Below are positions 56,002 to 63,492 of a stretch of 64,000 bases of DNA, piece after piece. Source of the stretch: Streptomyces sp. NBC_01288. GTDB taxonomy: Bacteria; Actinomycetota; Actinomycetes; Streptomycetales; Streptomycetaceae. The notes below the pieces were generated by a model. It worked only from the letters and a program-made list of their open reading frames with translations. It was not told where the DNA came from and ran no database searches. Location: the NCBI RefSeq assembly GCF_035982055.1, contig NZ_CP108427.1, positions 10,167,001 to 10,231,000 on the forward strand, in the 5' to 3' direction. How positions within the stretch are numbered: the first letter of the stretch is position 1; each line of letters starts with the position of its first letter. Made by a program: the position numbers and the translations under genes.

Positions 56002-56046
56002 TTGACATGACTGGAGCACCGTTCCAACAATGGAACGGCATTCCAG
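56002..56046 (+). promoter_or_regulatory. monooxygenase promoter overlapped by a 36-bp compound palindrome (TetR operator)
   Basis: The inner palindrome CCGTTCCA-ACAA-TGGAACGG (56019-56038) is flanked by a symmetric outer pair CTGGA (56011-56015) and TCCAG (56042-56046). A -35 TTGACA (56002-56007) and AACAAT (56026-56031), 18 bp apart, place the palindrome over the promoter of the monooxygenase gene. Confidence 0.75.
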
Positions 56047-56095
56047 AGAGGTCGTTCGGAGCTCACCCGGCGACCCGGATCCCGAAGGAGTCACC

Positions 56096-57229
56096 ATGAA
56101 CACGCACATCACGATCATCGGCGCCGGACTCGGCGGCCTCACCCTCGCCCGCGTCCTGCACGTGCACGGCATCCCGGCCACCGTCTACGAGGCGGAGCCC
56201 GCCCCGACCGCACGTGCCCAGGGCGGGATGCTCGACATCCACGAGGACAACGGCCAGCCGGCCCTCGACGCGGCAGGCCTGACCGAGGAGTTCCGCGGCC
56301 TCGTCCTGGAGGGCCGCGAGGCGACACGCGTCCTCGCCCCGGACGGGACCGTCCTCTTCGACGACGACAGCACGCGAGGACGCCCCGAGGTACTGCGCGG
56401 CGAACTGCGCCGCATCCTTCTCGACTCGCTCCCGGCCGGCACCGTCCGGTGGGGCCACAAGGTCAGCGGCGTCCGCGCTCTCGGCGAGGGCCGCCACGAG
56501 GTGACCTTCGCCGACGGCACCGCCGTCACCACAAGCCTCCTGGTCGGCGCGGACGGCGCATGGTCACGGGTCCGCCCGCTGCTGTCCGGCGCGACACCCG
56601 AATACACCGGCAAGTCGTACATCGAGACCTACCTGTACGACGCCGACGACCGCCACCCCGCGGTCGCGAAAGCGGTCGGCGGCGGCTCCTTGTTCGCACT
56701 CGCCCCGGGCAAGGGCATCCAGGCACACCGCGAGAGCGGCGGCACCCTCCACACCTACGTGGCGCTGTCCAGGCCGCAGAGTTGGTTCGCCGACATCGAC
56801 TTCACGGACTCCGCCACGGCGGCCCGGCGGATCGCGCGGGAATTCGACGGCTGGGCTCCCGAACTCACCGCCCTGATCACCGACAGCGACACCCCGCTGG
56901 TCCTACGACCCCTCCACGCTCTCCCCGTCGCGCACCGCTGGGACCGCGTGCCCGGCATAACCCTGCTCGGCGACGCCGCCCACCTCTCGGCCCCGAACGG
57001 CGAGGGCGCCAACCTCGCCATGTACGACGGCGCGGAACTCGGCAAGGCTCTCGCCGCCCGCCCTGAGAACCCCGAGGCCGCCCTCACCGCATACGAGCAG
57101 CCCCTCTTCCCTCGTAGCGCCGCGGCCGCAACGGATGGCGCCGACCTGAACGAGGTGCTCTTCGGCGACAACGCTCCGCAGAGCCTGCTCGACATGTTCA
57201 GCGGAGGTGGCGGTTCAGAAATTCGGTGA
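56096..57229 (+). CDS. FAD-dependent monooxygenase, TetX/PHBH-like class A
   Basis: This 377-residue flavoprotein has GxGxxG (IIGAGLGGLTLARVLHVHGI), the DG/GADG motif (LLVGADGAWSRVR) and the GDAAH motif (LLGDAAHLSAPNGEGANLAMYDGAELG). It resembles TetX-type hydroxylases of tetracyclines and related aromatics; the actual substrate is unknown. AAGGAG 6 bp before ATG 56096 sets the start. Under control of the divergent TetR. Its last 32 bp overlap the converging alpha/beta-hydrolase gene. Confidence 0.9.
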   Translation: MNTHITIIGAGLGGLTLARVLHVHGIPATVYEAEPAPTARAQGGMLDIHEDNGQPALDAAGLTEEFRGLVLEGREATRVLAPDGTVLFDDDSTRGRPEVLRGELRRILLDSLPAGTVRWGHKVSGVRALGEGRHEVTFADGTAVTTSLLVGADGAWSRVRPLLSGATPEYTGKSYIETYLYDADDRHPAVAKAVGGGSLFALAPGKGIQAHRESGGTLHTYVALSRPQSWFADIDFTDSATAARRIAREFDGWAPELTALITDSDTPLVLRPLHALPVAHRWDRVPGITLLGDAAHLSAPNGEGANLAMYDGAELGKALAARPENPEAALTAYEQPLFPRSAAAATDGADLNEVLFGDNAPQSLLDMFSGGGGSEIR

Positions 57230-58193
57230 TGACGCCCATGACGGTCGCGGACGACCAGGCAAGGGCGGCATCCGAATCCGCGAGGACTCCGAAATCGCCG
57301 TGATTTGCCCCGGCCACGACATAGCGGGTGCTGTCCACGCCGGCGCTGAGAAGGGCCTTGTGCACGTGCTGCGTCTGGGAGGAGGAGACGAGCATGTCGT
57401 CGCTGCCGTGGAGGAGCAGGAAGGGCGGCGCCGAAGCCGTCACGTAGGTCGCGGGGTCCGCGGCGCTCACTGCCTCGGGAATCTCCGAGAACAGTGCGCC
57501 TGCCTTGCCGACGTAGGCCGAGAAATGCGTGGCCGTGCGCTGGTAGTGAAGTCGCGCCTCCTCGTCGAAGTCGTCGGCGATCGCCGAGAGCAGGGAGGTG
57601 CCGAAGGCGTCAACCACCGCCTGCACGGCACCTGTTGAGGCGGGCCCCGTGTCTCCGGAGAACTCGGGCAGGTCATTCGTGACACCCGTCAGCGCCGCCA
57701 CATGACCACCGGCCGACTCTCCCCAGAGGGCAACCGCACGCGGGTCGATACCGAAGTCATCCGCATGCTGCCGCAGACAGGCGAGGGCGGCCCGCACATC
57801 GTGGACGGAATCCAGGTACGTGCCACCGTCGGGTGCGACGCGGTATTCGACACTGGCGACGACAAAACCCGATTCGGCGACGTGTCGACGAACGTCGAAC
57901 GCCATCGCCTTGTTGCAGCGAAGGAACGCACCACCGGGAAGGAAGACGACCAGCGGAAGCCGGTCTCCCGACGCGGGCCGCAGAATGTCGGCCTTCAGCT
58001 CGCGCGACTCTCCGTTCGGTAGATCCACGGTGCTGAACGCGACGTCAGGGTGGCTTTCGATCTCGACCGCGCCAAGGGTCATCTGCGGATCCGGGCTGAC
58101 ATGCAGCAAGGTGCTGTCGGCGAGGTCGGGTGGCGCGATGGTGCCGGCCATGGGCACGGGGAGCTTGGGGGCGGACGGGATCTCAGGAGTCAT
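57198..58193 (-). CDS. alpha/beta hydrolase (HSL/esterase family)
   Basis: The 331-residue protein has the oxyanion motif LPGGAF, nucleophile Ser160 in GESAGG, acid Asp265 or Asp266 in HGSDDMLV, and His298 in GANHGDF: an HSL-like carboxylesterase. There is no signal peptide. ATG 58193 has no ribosome site, but a -10 box ends 6 bp upstream, so it appears to be leaderless. Confidence 0.88.
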   Translation of the reverse strand: MTPEIPSAPKLPVPMAGTIAPPDLADSTLLHVSPDPQMTLGAVEIESHPDVAFSTVDLPNGESRELKADILRPASGDRLPLVVFLPGGAFLRCNKAMAFDVRRHVAESGFVVASVEYRVAPDGGTYLDSVHDVRAALACLRQHADDFGIDPRAVALWGESAGGHVAALTGVTNDLPEFSGDTGPASTGAVQAVVDAFGTSLLSAIADDFDEEARLHYQRTATHFSAYVGKAGALFSEIPEAVSAADPATYVTASAPPFLLLHGSDDMLVSSSQTQHVHKALLSAGVDSTRYVVAGANHGDFGVLADSDAALAWSSATVMGVITEFLNRHLR

Positions 58194-58199
58194 GTAGCG

Positions 58200-58228
58200 A
58201 GTTTGTCACCGTCGTAAAAAAGCGTCAA
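58200..58228 (-). promoter_or_regulatory. leaderless promoter of the alpha/beta-hydrolase gene
   Basis: On the minus strand TTGACG (58223-58228) and CAAACT (58200-58205) are 17 bp apart, and the ATG begins 7 bp after the -10 box, where transcription itself should start. Confidence 0.6.
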
Positions 58229-58323
58229 TGGACATGGAGAGACTTCCTCCACTTCCGCGGAGGAAGCCGTCCCCGTGTCGAACGTGATCGGCTGATCGCT
58301 GGTGTGTAGGGCGGTCTCGGGTT

Positions 58324-59259
58324 CTACGGCACCAGTACGATCCGGCCGCGCCGGCCGCCCCGGGCGAGCTGGGCGTGGGCCTCGGCGGCCTGGGACAGGG
58401 GGTAGGTCTGCGCCACGCGTGGTGTCAGGACGCCTACCTCGGCGAGGGCGGACAGGTGGGCGAGACGCGTGGGTTCGGGGCCGGCGCTGGTGTTGCGTAC
58501 GACCACGCCCCGCTCCGGCGTCGGCAGCGCGTCCATCCGCACGCTCACGAAGACGCCGCCGTCGCGGACGGCCGCCAGCGCGGGTGCGCCCAGGGCCGCC
58601 GCGTCGAGCACGCCGTCCACGCCTTCCGGCACGAACCGGCGTACCGCGTCGCTCAGTTGCTCGTCGCGCGACACGAACCAGGTGGCACCACGCTCGCGGA
58701 GGAACTCGTCGTCCTCCGGCCGCCCCTGCGCGACGATCCGCACACCCCGCGTCCGTGCCAACTCGACGGCGTAGCCACCCACGGCCCCGGCGGCGCCCGT
58801 GATGAGCAGGGTGTCGCGAGGGCGCAGCGGGAGGTGGTCCAGGGCCATCGAGGCGGTCATCGCGTTGAGGGGGATCGTCGCCGCGAGTGTCAGGTCCATG
58901 CCCTCAGGGGCGGGGGCGATGGAGTTGAGGTCGGTCACCAGGTACTCGGCCTGGGCCTTGGTGGGGCGCTGTACGGGGGCGTGGAACACGATGACCGGCG
59001 TTCCGATCTTGAGGAGAACGCCCGTACCGACCGCGTCGATCGTCCCGGCGGCGTCCAGACCGAGGCCGGTGTATTCGACCTCGTCCAGCGGCCCGAAGAA
59101 CCCGCCCCACACGGCGGCGTCGGCGGGATTCAGCGCGGCGGCCGCGACCTTGACGCGGATCTCGAAGGGGCCAGGTTCCGGGAGGGGAACCTCCAGGACC
59201 TCGACGGCCTCGGGTCCACCGGTCTTCTTGACGACTGCAGCGCGCATGATGTCCGCCAT
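58324..59259 (-). CDS. NADP-dependent zinc-free oxidoreductase, quinone oxidoreductase (QOR) family
   Basis: This 311-residue MDR-superfamily enzyme lacks the catalytic zinc ligands; it has the GroES-like N-terminus (AALNPADAAVWGG) and nucleotide motif ITGAAGAVGGYAVELARTRG. It reduces quinones or unsaturated carbonyls. ATG 59259 is used; ATG 59247 and GTG 59283 are in-frame alternatives. Its promoter shares a 27-bp element with the neighbouring HxlR gene, so the two form an electrophile- or quinone-responsive pair. Confidence 0.88.
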   Translation of the reverse strand: MADIMRAAVVKKTGGPEAVEVLEVPLPEPGPFEIRVKVAAAALNPADAAVWGGFFGPLDEVEYTGLGLDAAGTIDAVGTGVLLKIGTPVIVFHAPVQRPTKAQAEYLVTDLNSIAPAPEGMDLTLAATIPLNAMTASMALDHLPLRPRDTLLITGAAGAVGGYAVELARTRGVRIVAQGRPEDDEFLRERGATWFVSRDEQLSDAVRRFVPEGVDGVLDAAALGAPALAAVRDGGVFVSVRMDALPTPERGVVVRNTSAGPEPTRLAHLSALAEVGVLTPRVAQTYPLSQAAEAHAQLARGGRRGRIVLVP

Positions 59260-59286
59260 TCCGTTTGCGTATCCGAACACCACAAA

Positions 59287-59313
59287 CGCTAGGCAGGTTA
59301 CGATCGATTAGTA
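59287..59313. promoter_or_regulatory. HxlR operator copy 1 (oxidoreductase promoter)
   Basis: A 27-bp element centred on TTACGATCGATTAG, matching a copy at 59834-59860 in 24 of 27 positions but in inverted orientation. A perfect 14-bp palindrome GCACTTTAAAGTGC follows at 59319-59332 and may be a further site. Located 28-54 bp before the oxidoreductase start. Confidence 0.7.
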
Positions 59314-59377
59314 AGTAGGCACTTTAAAGTGCGTTACCGCCTGCGGGGTGGGCGAGGCTGGTGTCTGTCGCCTGTCG

Positions 59378-59788
59378 TCACTGGTCGGTCTGCCGGGTGT
59401 CGTAGCGCCCTCGCGCCTCGTCGACCTCGTCCGTTTTCTCGGCCGCCCAGTCGCGCACCTGGGACAGCAGGCCGTACAGACCTTGCCCGAGCGGGGTCAA
59501 CTCGTAGTCGACGCGGACCGGCACGGTCGGGGTGACCGTCCGGTCCACCATGCCGTCGCGTTCGAGCATGCGCAGCGTCTGGGTGAGCATCTTCTGGCTC
59601 ACGCCCGGGATCTCGCGGCTGATGTGGCTGTAGCGCATTGGCTCGCCGTACGACCCGAGGGTGCACATCGTCAGGCTGACCCACCGGTTGCTGATCGTCG
59701 AGAGCAGGGCCACCGCGGGGCAGTCGTGCATGTACGCCTCGTATGTGCCGGGCTCGATCTGACGCGCCTGCTTCGACTTGGTGGCCAT
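59378..59788 (-). CDS. HxlR-family transcriptional regulator
   Basis: The 136-residue winged-helix protein has the HxlR pattern: CPAVALLSTISNRWVSLTMCTLGSYGEPMRYSHISREIPGVSQKMLTQTLRMLERDGMVDRTV in outline, including the N-terminal Cys that in relatives (YodB, HypR) senses electrophiles. ATG 59788 has GGGAG 9 bp upstream. It stands upstream of the QOR gene on the same strand; both have the same operator element. Confidence 0.9.
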   Translation of the reverse strand: MATKSKQARQIEPGTYEAYMHDCPAVALLSTISNRWVSLTMCTLGSYGEPMRYSHISREIPGVSQKMLTQTLRMLERDGMVDRTVTPTVPVRVDYELTPLGQGLYGLLSQVRDWAAEKTDEVDEARGRYDTRQTDQ

Positions 59789-59833
59789 CTGGTTTCTCCC
59801 GTCAGGACTGCAACGCACTCAGGACTGCCTACG

Positions 59834-59860
59834 TACCAATCGATCGTAACCCGCCTAACG
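59834..59860. promoter_or_regulatory. HxlR operator copy 2 (hxlR promoter)
   Basis: Inverted copy of the 59287-59313 element (24 of 27 identical, core AATCGATCGTAACC), 46-72 bp before the hxlR start, indicating autoregulation. Confidence 0.7.
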
Positions 59861-59909
59861 GTCGCGCCATTTGCGCGATTCGAGTCGTTCGTCTTCGCAA
59901 ATAAGGCAT

Positions 59910-59951
59910 GCCCTTCGCCCCGTCGGTCGAGCGACCGGCAGGGCGAAGGGC
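59910..59951 (-). terminator. large hairpin terminator of the secreted-protein gene
   Basis: Outer arms GCCCTTCGCCC (59910-59920) and GGGCGAAGGGC (59941-59951) are perfectly complementary over 11 bp; inner arms CGGTCG/CGACCG (59924-59929 and 59932-59937) extend the stem. On the minus strand it is followed by a short T-rich tract (TTATTT). It lies 51 bp after the stop at 60003. Confidence 0.75.
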
Positions 59952-60002
59952 GGCGGGGCGAGGGAGCGGGCTTGAGGGCGACGGCGAGGAGCCGGTCGGA
60001 TG

Positions 60003-60521
60003 TCAGGCGCAGAGGACGCGCGTCTCCGGTGTGTAGACCGGGCCGCCGCTGACGTTCGTCGAGTCGCTGAACTCTGAGTAGTAGTACGAGTAGAAGCCGA
60101 TGTCACCGTTGCAGCCCGAGTCGGCGGCGACCTGGAGGGTCAGCGTCACGGTCCGGCTCTGCCCGGGCGGGATGGTGGCGCCGTAGTCCGGGCCTATGTC
60201 GGTGGGCCCGACGCCGGTGCAGGGGGTGCTGCCGGTGTCCGTGGTCAGCGCGCAGTCGGTGAAGCTGTACTTGAGGTCGGGCCGCTGGGTCGTCAGCCAG
60301 GTGGGCTCGATCGTCTGGTAGACGAACAGGACGTCGTAGGTCTTGTTGTTGGTCAGCGTCATCGAGAGTTTCACCGCGCCGCCGGGCGTCGTGGTGGCGG
60401 TGTCGGTGGCAAAGGTCAGGTCGGCGTCCGCCGCGCTCGCGCTCGGGGCCAGGCCGAAGACGGCGAGGACGAAACCGAGGACGGTGGCGAGACCGAGGCG
60501 TCTCGTACGGGGTGATCGCAT
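60003..60521 (-). CDS. secreted protein of unknown function
   Basis: This 172-residue protein has a signal peptide (RSPRTRRLGLATVLGFVLAVFGLAPSASA, cleavage near residue 31). The mature part is Thr-rich (TFATDTATTTPGGAVKLSMTLTNNKTYDVLFVYQTIEP in outline), resembles a beta-sandwich or DUF11-like adhesin fold, and has two Cys pairs. I do not recognise a family. ATG 60521 is taken as the start although no ribosome site is evident; the frame is open further upstream. Confidence 0.65.
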   Translation of the reverse strand: MRSPRTRRLGLATVLGFVLAVFGLAPSASAADADLTFATDTATTTPGGAVKLSMTLTNNKTYDVLFVYQTIEPTWLTTQRPDLKYSFTDCALTTDTGSTPCTGVGPTDIGPDYGATIPPGQSRTVTLTLQVAADSGCNGDIGFYSYYYSEFSDSTNVSGGPVYTPETRVLCA

Positions 60522-60886
60522 GGGCCGGGAGGGTAGGCGCGCCGCGCGCGGGCCGTCAGCCCCGCGGGGAGGGCCCGGGTCCCGGGTCGGCTGAATGCGT
60601 TTCTCGTGTGACGGCGGTGCGGCGAGTGTGTGAAGTGGCGGCTTGGGCCGTGTACGTGCACTGCATGGGGTGGGCGTTTGGGGCTCGCGGGGGCGTTGGT
60701 GCGCCCGCCTGATGTGAGGCGTCGGGTGCCGACATTGGCGTGATTCCTGATGCGTCGGATGCCGGAGTGGTTCCCGTGGCCCGGGTGTTCTCGGGCATTC
60801 GTCGATTTCTGGCCTCACAGACGGATGTGTTGATTAAAACGAACGCTGTGTTCACTACTCCTCTCGTGGTTCGGTATAGTGAACGC
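60522..60886. other. 365-bp intergenic region with leaderless alaX promoter and operator pair
   Basis: The right end holds two 13-bp GAAC-N5-GTTC elements (60841-60853 and 60881-60893), the second spanning the alaX start codon, and a larger inverted pair GTTCACTA/TAGTGAAC (60850-60857, 60877-60884). The -10 TATAGT (60875-60880) ends 6 bp before ATG 60887, implying a leaderless mRNA. The left two thirds show no gene I trust. Confidence 0.55.
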
Positions 60887-60893
60887 ATGGTTC
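60841..60893 (+). promoter_or_regulatory. alaX-xre promoter with two GAAC-N5-GTTC operators
   Basis: Two copies 40 bp apart bracket the -10 box TATAGT (60875-60880). The second copy overlaps the ATG of alaX. The adjacent XRE protein is the obvious candidate to bind. Confidence 0.6.
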
Positions 60894-61609
60894 ATTTGAT
60901 CGTGGCTTCTCGGGTCGGCACACAGATCGGCGCCTACCTCGACGACACGTACCTGGAGCAGGTCGATACGCGGGTGATCGCGGTCGGCGAGACGGGCGGG
61001 GCGCCCTGGGCGGCCGTGGAGCACTGTCTGTTTCATCCGCAGGGTGGGGGACAGCCTGCCGACCGCGGGTGGTTGGGGGATGCGGAGGTAGTTCCCGTTC
61101 GGGAGCGGGAGTCGGGGCTGGTTGTGGCTACGGCGGCCAAGGGCGGCGGTCTGCCGGACCTCGCGGTGGGGGAGTGGGTGCGCGCCCGGATCGATCCGCA
61201 GGCCCGGATGCTGCATGCCGCGCTGCACACGGCCGGGCATCTCGTCGAGGCGGTCGGGCGGACGCAGGGGTGGGAGATGGTCGGGAGTATTCACTTTCCC
61301 GGTCAGGCTCGGATCGAGTTCCGGGCGCCGCACGCGGACGCGCGGCTGGCCGACCCGGACGGGCGGGAGGAAGTGACCGCCGAGCTGCGCGCCGCCGTGG
61401 CGGCCGCGGTCGCCGACGATCTGCCGGTCTTCGCGCGGTACCTCCCCGACGGGCGGCGCGTGGTGCATCTCGACGCGCTGCACTCCGCGCCCTGTGGCGG
61501 CACGCATGTGCGCAGCCTCGGCGACCTCGCCGACGTGGTGCTGCCGACCCTGAAGGTCAAGAAGGGCCGTATCCGCGTGTCCTACACCGCGACCCACCGG
61601 AGCCGATGA
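60887..61609 (+). CDS. alaX: AlaX-type alanyl-tRNA editing protein
   Basis: This 240-residue protein has the editing domain of AlaRS/ThrRS: zinc ligands His114 and His118 in HTAGH, and Cys203 and His207 in CGGTH. AlaX hydrolyses mischarged Ser-tRNA(Ala) or Gly-tRNA(Ala). The N-terminal AlaRS-like sheet is present (DTYLEQVDTRVIAVGETGG and HPQGGGQPADRGWL), so it is a type II AlaX. ATG 60887 is supported by a -10 box placed for leaderless start. Its stop overlaps the XRE start (ATGA). Confidence 0.9.
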   Translation: MVHLIVASRVGTQIGAYLDDTYLEQVDTRVIAVGETGGAPWAAVEHCLFHPQGGGQPADRGWLGDAEVVPVRERESGLVVATAAKGGGLPDLAVGEWVRARIDPQARMLHAALHTAGHLVEAVGRTQGWEMVGSIHFPGQARIEFRAPHADARLADPDGREEVTAELRAAVAAAVADDLPVFARYLPDGRRVVHLDALHSAPCGGTHVRSLGDLADVVLPTLKVKKGRIRVSYTATHRSR

Positions 61610-62184
61610 TGACACCCCCGCCGTCCGGCCGTCGACCGGTGAGCAGTACCGCGGCCGCGGTCGGCGCGAAGATCCGGCTGCGCCGTCAGCAGCGCGGGAT
61701 GAGCGCCGCGGAGATGGCTCGGCGCGCCGGGCTGAGCAAGGCCACCCTGTCGCAGTTGGAGGCCGGGAACGGCAATCCCACGATCGACACCCTGGACGCG
61801 ATCGCGATCGCCCTGCGCATCCCGATCGCCGACCTGCTGGCGCGCGACGCCGACACCGGGCCGGTCTTCCGGCCGGGCACGGACATCGAACCCGGGGAAG
61901 TATCAAGGGAGTTGCTACGTCGGATCAGCAGCGGCAACAGCCTGGAGATCTGGAGGCTGCGCATCCCGCCGGAGACGGAGCTGGCCGGCGTACCGCACGC
62001 CACCGGCACCATCGAGCACCTGCTCATCGCCACCGGGCACGTCACCGCCGGCCCCGTCGACGCGCCGGAGGACCTGGGCCCGGGCGACATGCTCGCGTTC
62101 GCCGGAGACGCCCCGCACTTCTACCGGACCGGCGCCGAGGAGGTCGACATCACCGTCGTCTTCGCCTCTCCCATCAGCACCTGA
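61606..62184 (+). CDS. XRE-family regulator with cupin domain (HTH-cupin)
   Basis: The 192-residue protein has an XRE HTH (about 22-75: IRLRRQQRGMSAAEMARRAGLSKATLSQLEAGNGNPTIDTLDAIAIAL) and a cupin sensor (about 110-190, GTIEHLLIATGHVTAGPVDAPEDLGPGDMLAF). ATGA overlap with alaX. It may autoregulate alaX through the GAAC-N5-GTTC sites. Its stop codon lies inside the first of five 36-bp tandem repeats, and the following 47 codons stay open in the same frame (see the repeat entry). Confidence 0.88.
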   Translation: MMTPPPSGRRPVSSTAAAVGAKIRLRRQQRGMSAAEMARRAGLSKATLSQLEAGNGNPTIDTLDAIAIALRIPIADLLARDADTGPVFRPGTDIEPGEVSRELLRRISSGNSLEIWRLRIPPETELAGVPHATGTIEHLLIATGHVTAGPVDAPEDLGPGDMLAFAGDAPHFYRTGAEEVDITVVFASPIST

Positions 62185-62329
62185 GGCGCCGTCAACTACC
62201 AGGACGTCAGCAGTACTTGGGGCAACGCCAACAACCGATACCTCAGCAGTACTTGGGGCAACGCCAACAACCGATACCTCAGCAGTACTTGGGACACCGT
62301 CAACTACCAGGACTTCAGTAGAACTTGAG
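62171..62329 (+). repeat. 36-bp tandem repeat array at the 3' end of the XRE gene (five copies)
   Basis: Copies begin at 62171 (R0), 62207 (R1), 62243 (R2), 62279 (R3) and 62315 (R4, incomplete). R1 and R2 are identical; R0 matches R3 at about 28 of 36 positions. R1-R3 read as SSTWGNANNRYL-type dodecapeptides in the XRE frame with normal high-GC codon use. The Trp codon TGG of R1-R3 is TGA in R0 (the XRE stop) and TGA in R4 (the second stop at 62326). No in-frame ATG, GTG or TTG follows the XRE stop. Confidence 0.8.
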
Positions 62330-62347
62330 ACCGAGGAACCCCCGCTC

Positions 62348-63412
62348 ATGAGCACCTCCACCATCGCCACCACTCCCTCCAGTCGCGCCTTCATCAGCGA
62401 CAACATGGCCGGGGCGTCCCCGGAGATAGCCCGTGCCGTCGCCGACGCGGCCGCCGGGCAGGTTCTGCCGTACGGCAACGACCCCTTCACCGACAGCGCC
62501 CGCCGCAGGCTCGGCGAGATCTTCGAGCGGGACGTCGATGTCTTCCCGGTCTCCACCGGGTCCGCGGCCAACGGCCTGAGCCTGGCCGCCCTCACCCCGC
62601 CCTGGGGGAGTGTGCTCTCCCACCCGGACAGCCACATCAACACCGACGAATGCGGCGCGCCGGAGTTCTTCACCAACGGGGCCAAGCTCGTCGGTGTCCC
62701 GGGCGCCGACAGCAAGATCGACCCCGAGGCGCTGCGGACGGCGGTGCGTCGCCGGGCCGGTGACGTGCACAGTGTGCAGCCGTCCGCGGTGAGCATCAGC
62801 CAGGCCACCGAGAGCGGCAGCGTCTACACCCTGGCGGAGATCCGCGAACTGTCCGGCATCGCCAAGGACGCGGGCCTGCGCGTCCACATGGACGGGGCGC
62901 GCTTCGCCAACGCCCTGGTCCAACTCGGCGCCACCCCGGCCGAGATGACATGGAAGGCGGGCGTCGACGTGCTGTCCTTCGGCGCCACCAAGAACGGTGC
63001 GATGACCGCCGACGCCATCGTCTCCTTCGACCCCGCGCTCGCCGGTGAACTCGCCTTCCGCGCCAAGCGCGCCGGGCAACTCGCCTCCAAGATGCGCTTC
63101 AACACGGCCCAGATCGACGCGTACCTCACCGACGATCTCTGGCTGCGCAACGCCCGGCAGGCCAACGCGATGGCAGCCCGACTCGGCGACGGCCTCAAGT
63201 CCATCGCCGGGGCAGGTCTGTTGGCCACTCCGCAGGCCAACATCCTCTTCTGCCGCCTGCCTCAGCAGGTCACCGAAGGACTCCTCGCCGAGGGCTACGC
63301 CTTCTACCACGACCGGTGGGAGCCGGGCATCGTCCGCTTCGTCACCGCCTTCTCGCACAGTGCCGACGACATCGACCAACTGCTGGACGCGGTCCGCCGC
63401 CACACCCGCTGA
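62348..63412 (+). CDS. ltaE: low-specificity L-threonine aldolase / beta-eliminating lyase family
   Basis: This 354-residue PLP enzyme has Lys215 in FGATKNG as the Schiff-base lysine and the HMDGARFANA motif. It cleaves L-threonine or allo-threonine to glycine and acetaldehyde. It follows the alaX-xre pair and the repeat array by only 19 bp, so it may be cotranscribed. Glycine, serine and threonine link it functionally with AlaX, which removes Gly/Ser from tRNA(Ala). ATG 62348 has a weak site (GAGG). Confidence 0.87.
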   Translation: MSTSTIATTPSSRAFISDNMAGASPEIARAVADAAAGQVLPYGNDPFTDSARRRLGEIFERDVDVFPVSTGSAANGLSLAALTPPWGSVLSHPDSHINTDECGAPEFFTNGAKLVGVPGADSKIDPEALRTAVRRRAGDVHSVQPSAVSISQATESGSVYTLAEIRELSGIAKDAGLRVHMDGARFANALVQLGATPAEMTWKAGVDVLSFGATKNGAMTADAIVSFDPALAGELAFRAKRAGQLASKMRFNTAQIDAYLTDDLWLRNARQANAMAARLGDGLKSIAGAGLLATPQANILFCRLPQQVTEGLLAEGYAFYHDRWEPGIVRFVTAFSHSADDIDQLLDAVRRHTR

Positions 63413-63492
63413 CGGGTGTCGCCGCGGACCGCGGACCGGATGGTGCTCAACTCGGCGCTGGGGGACGTTAGTTGATGGGAGGGGGCGTGTCG

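Noticed and set aside
62185..62328. An independent leader-peptide gene made of the repeats
   Set aside because: No in-frame ATG, GTG or TTG follows the XRE stop, so it could only be reached by readthrough.
62171..62329. CRISPR-like periodicity of the 36-bp repeats
   Set aside because: The units are contiguous with no spacers, they show in-frame codon structure, and no cas genes are present.
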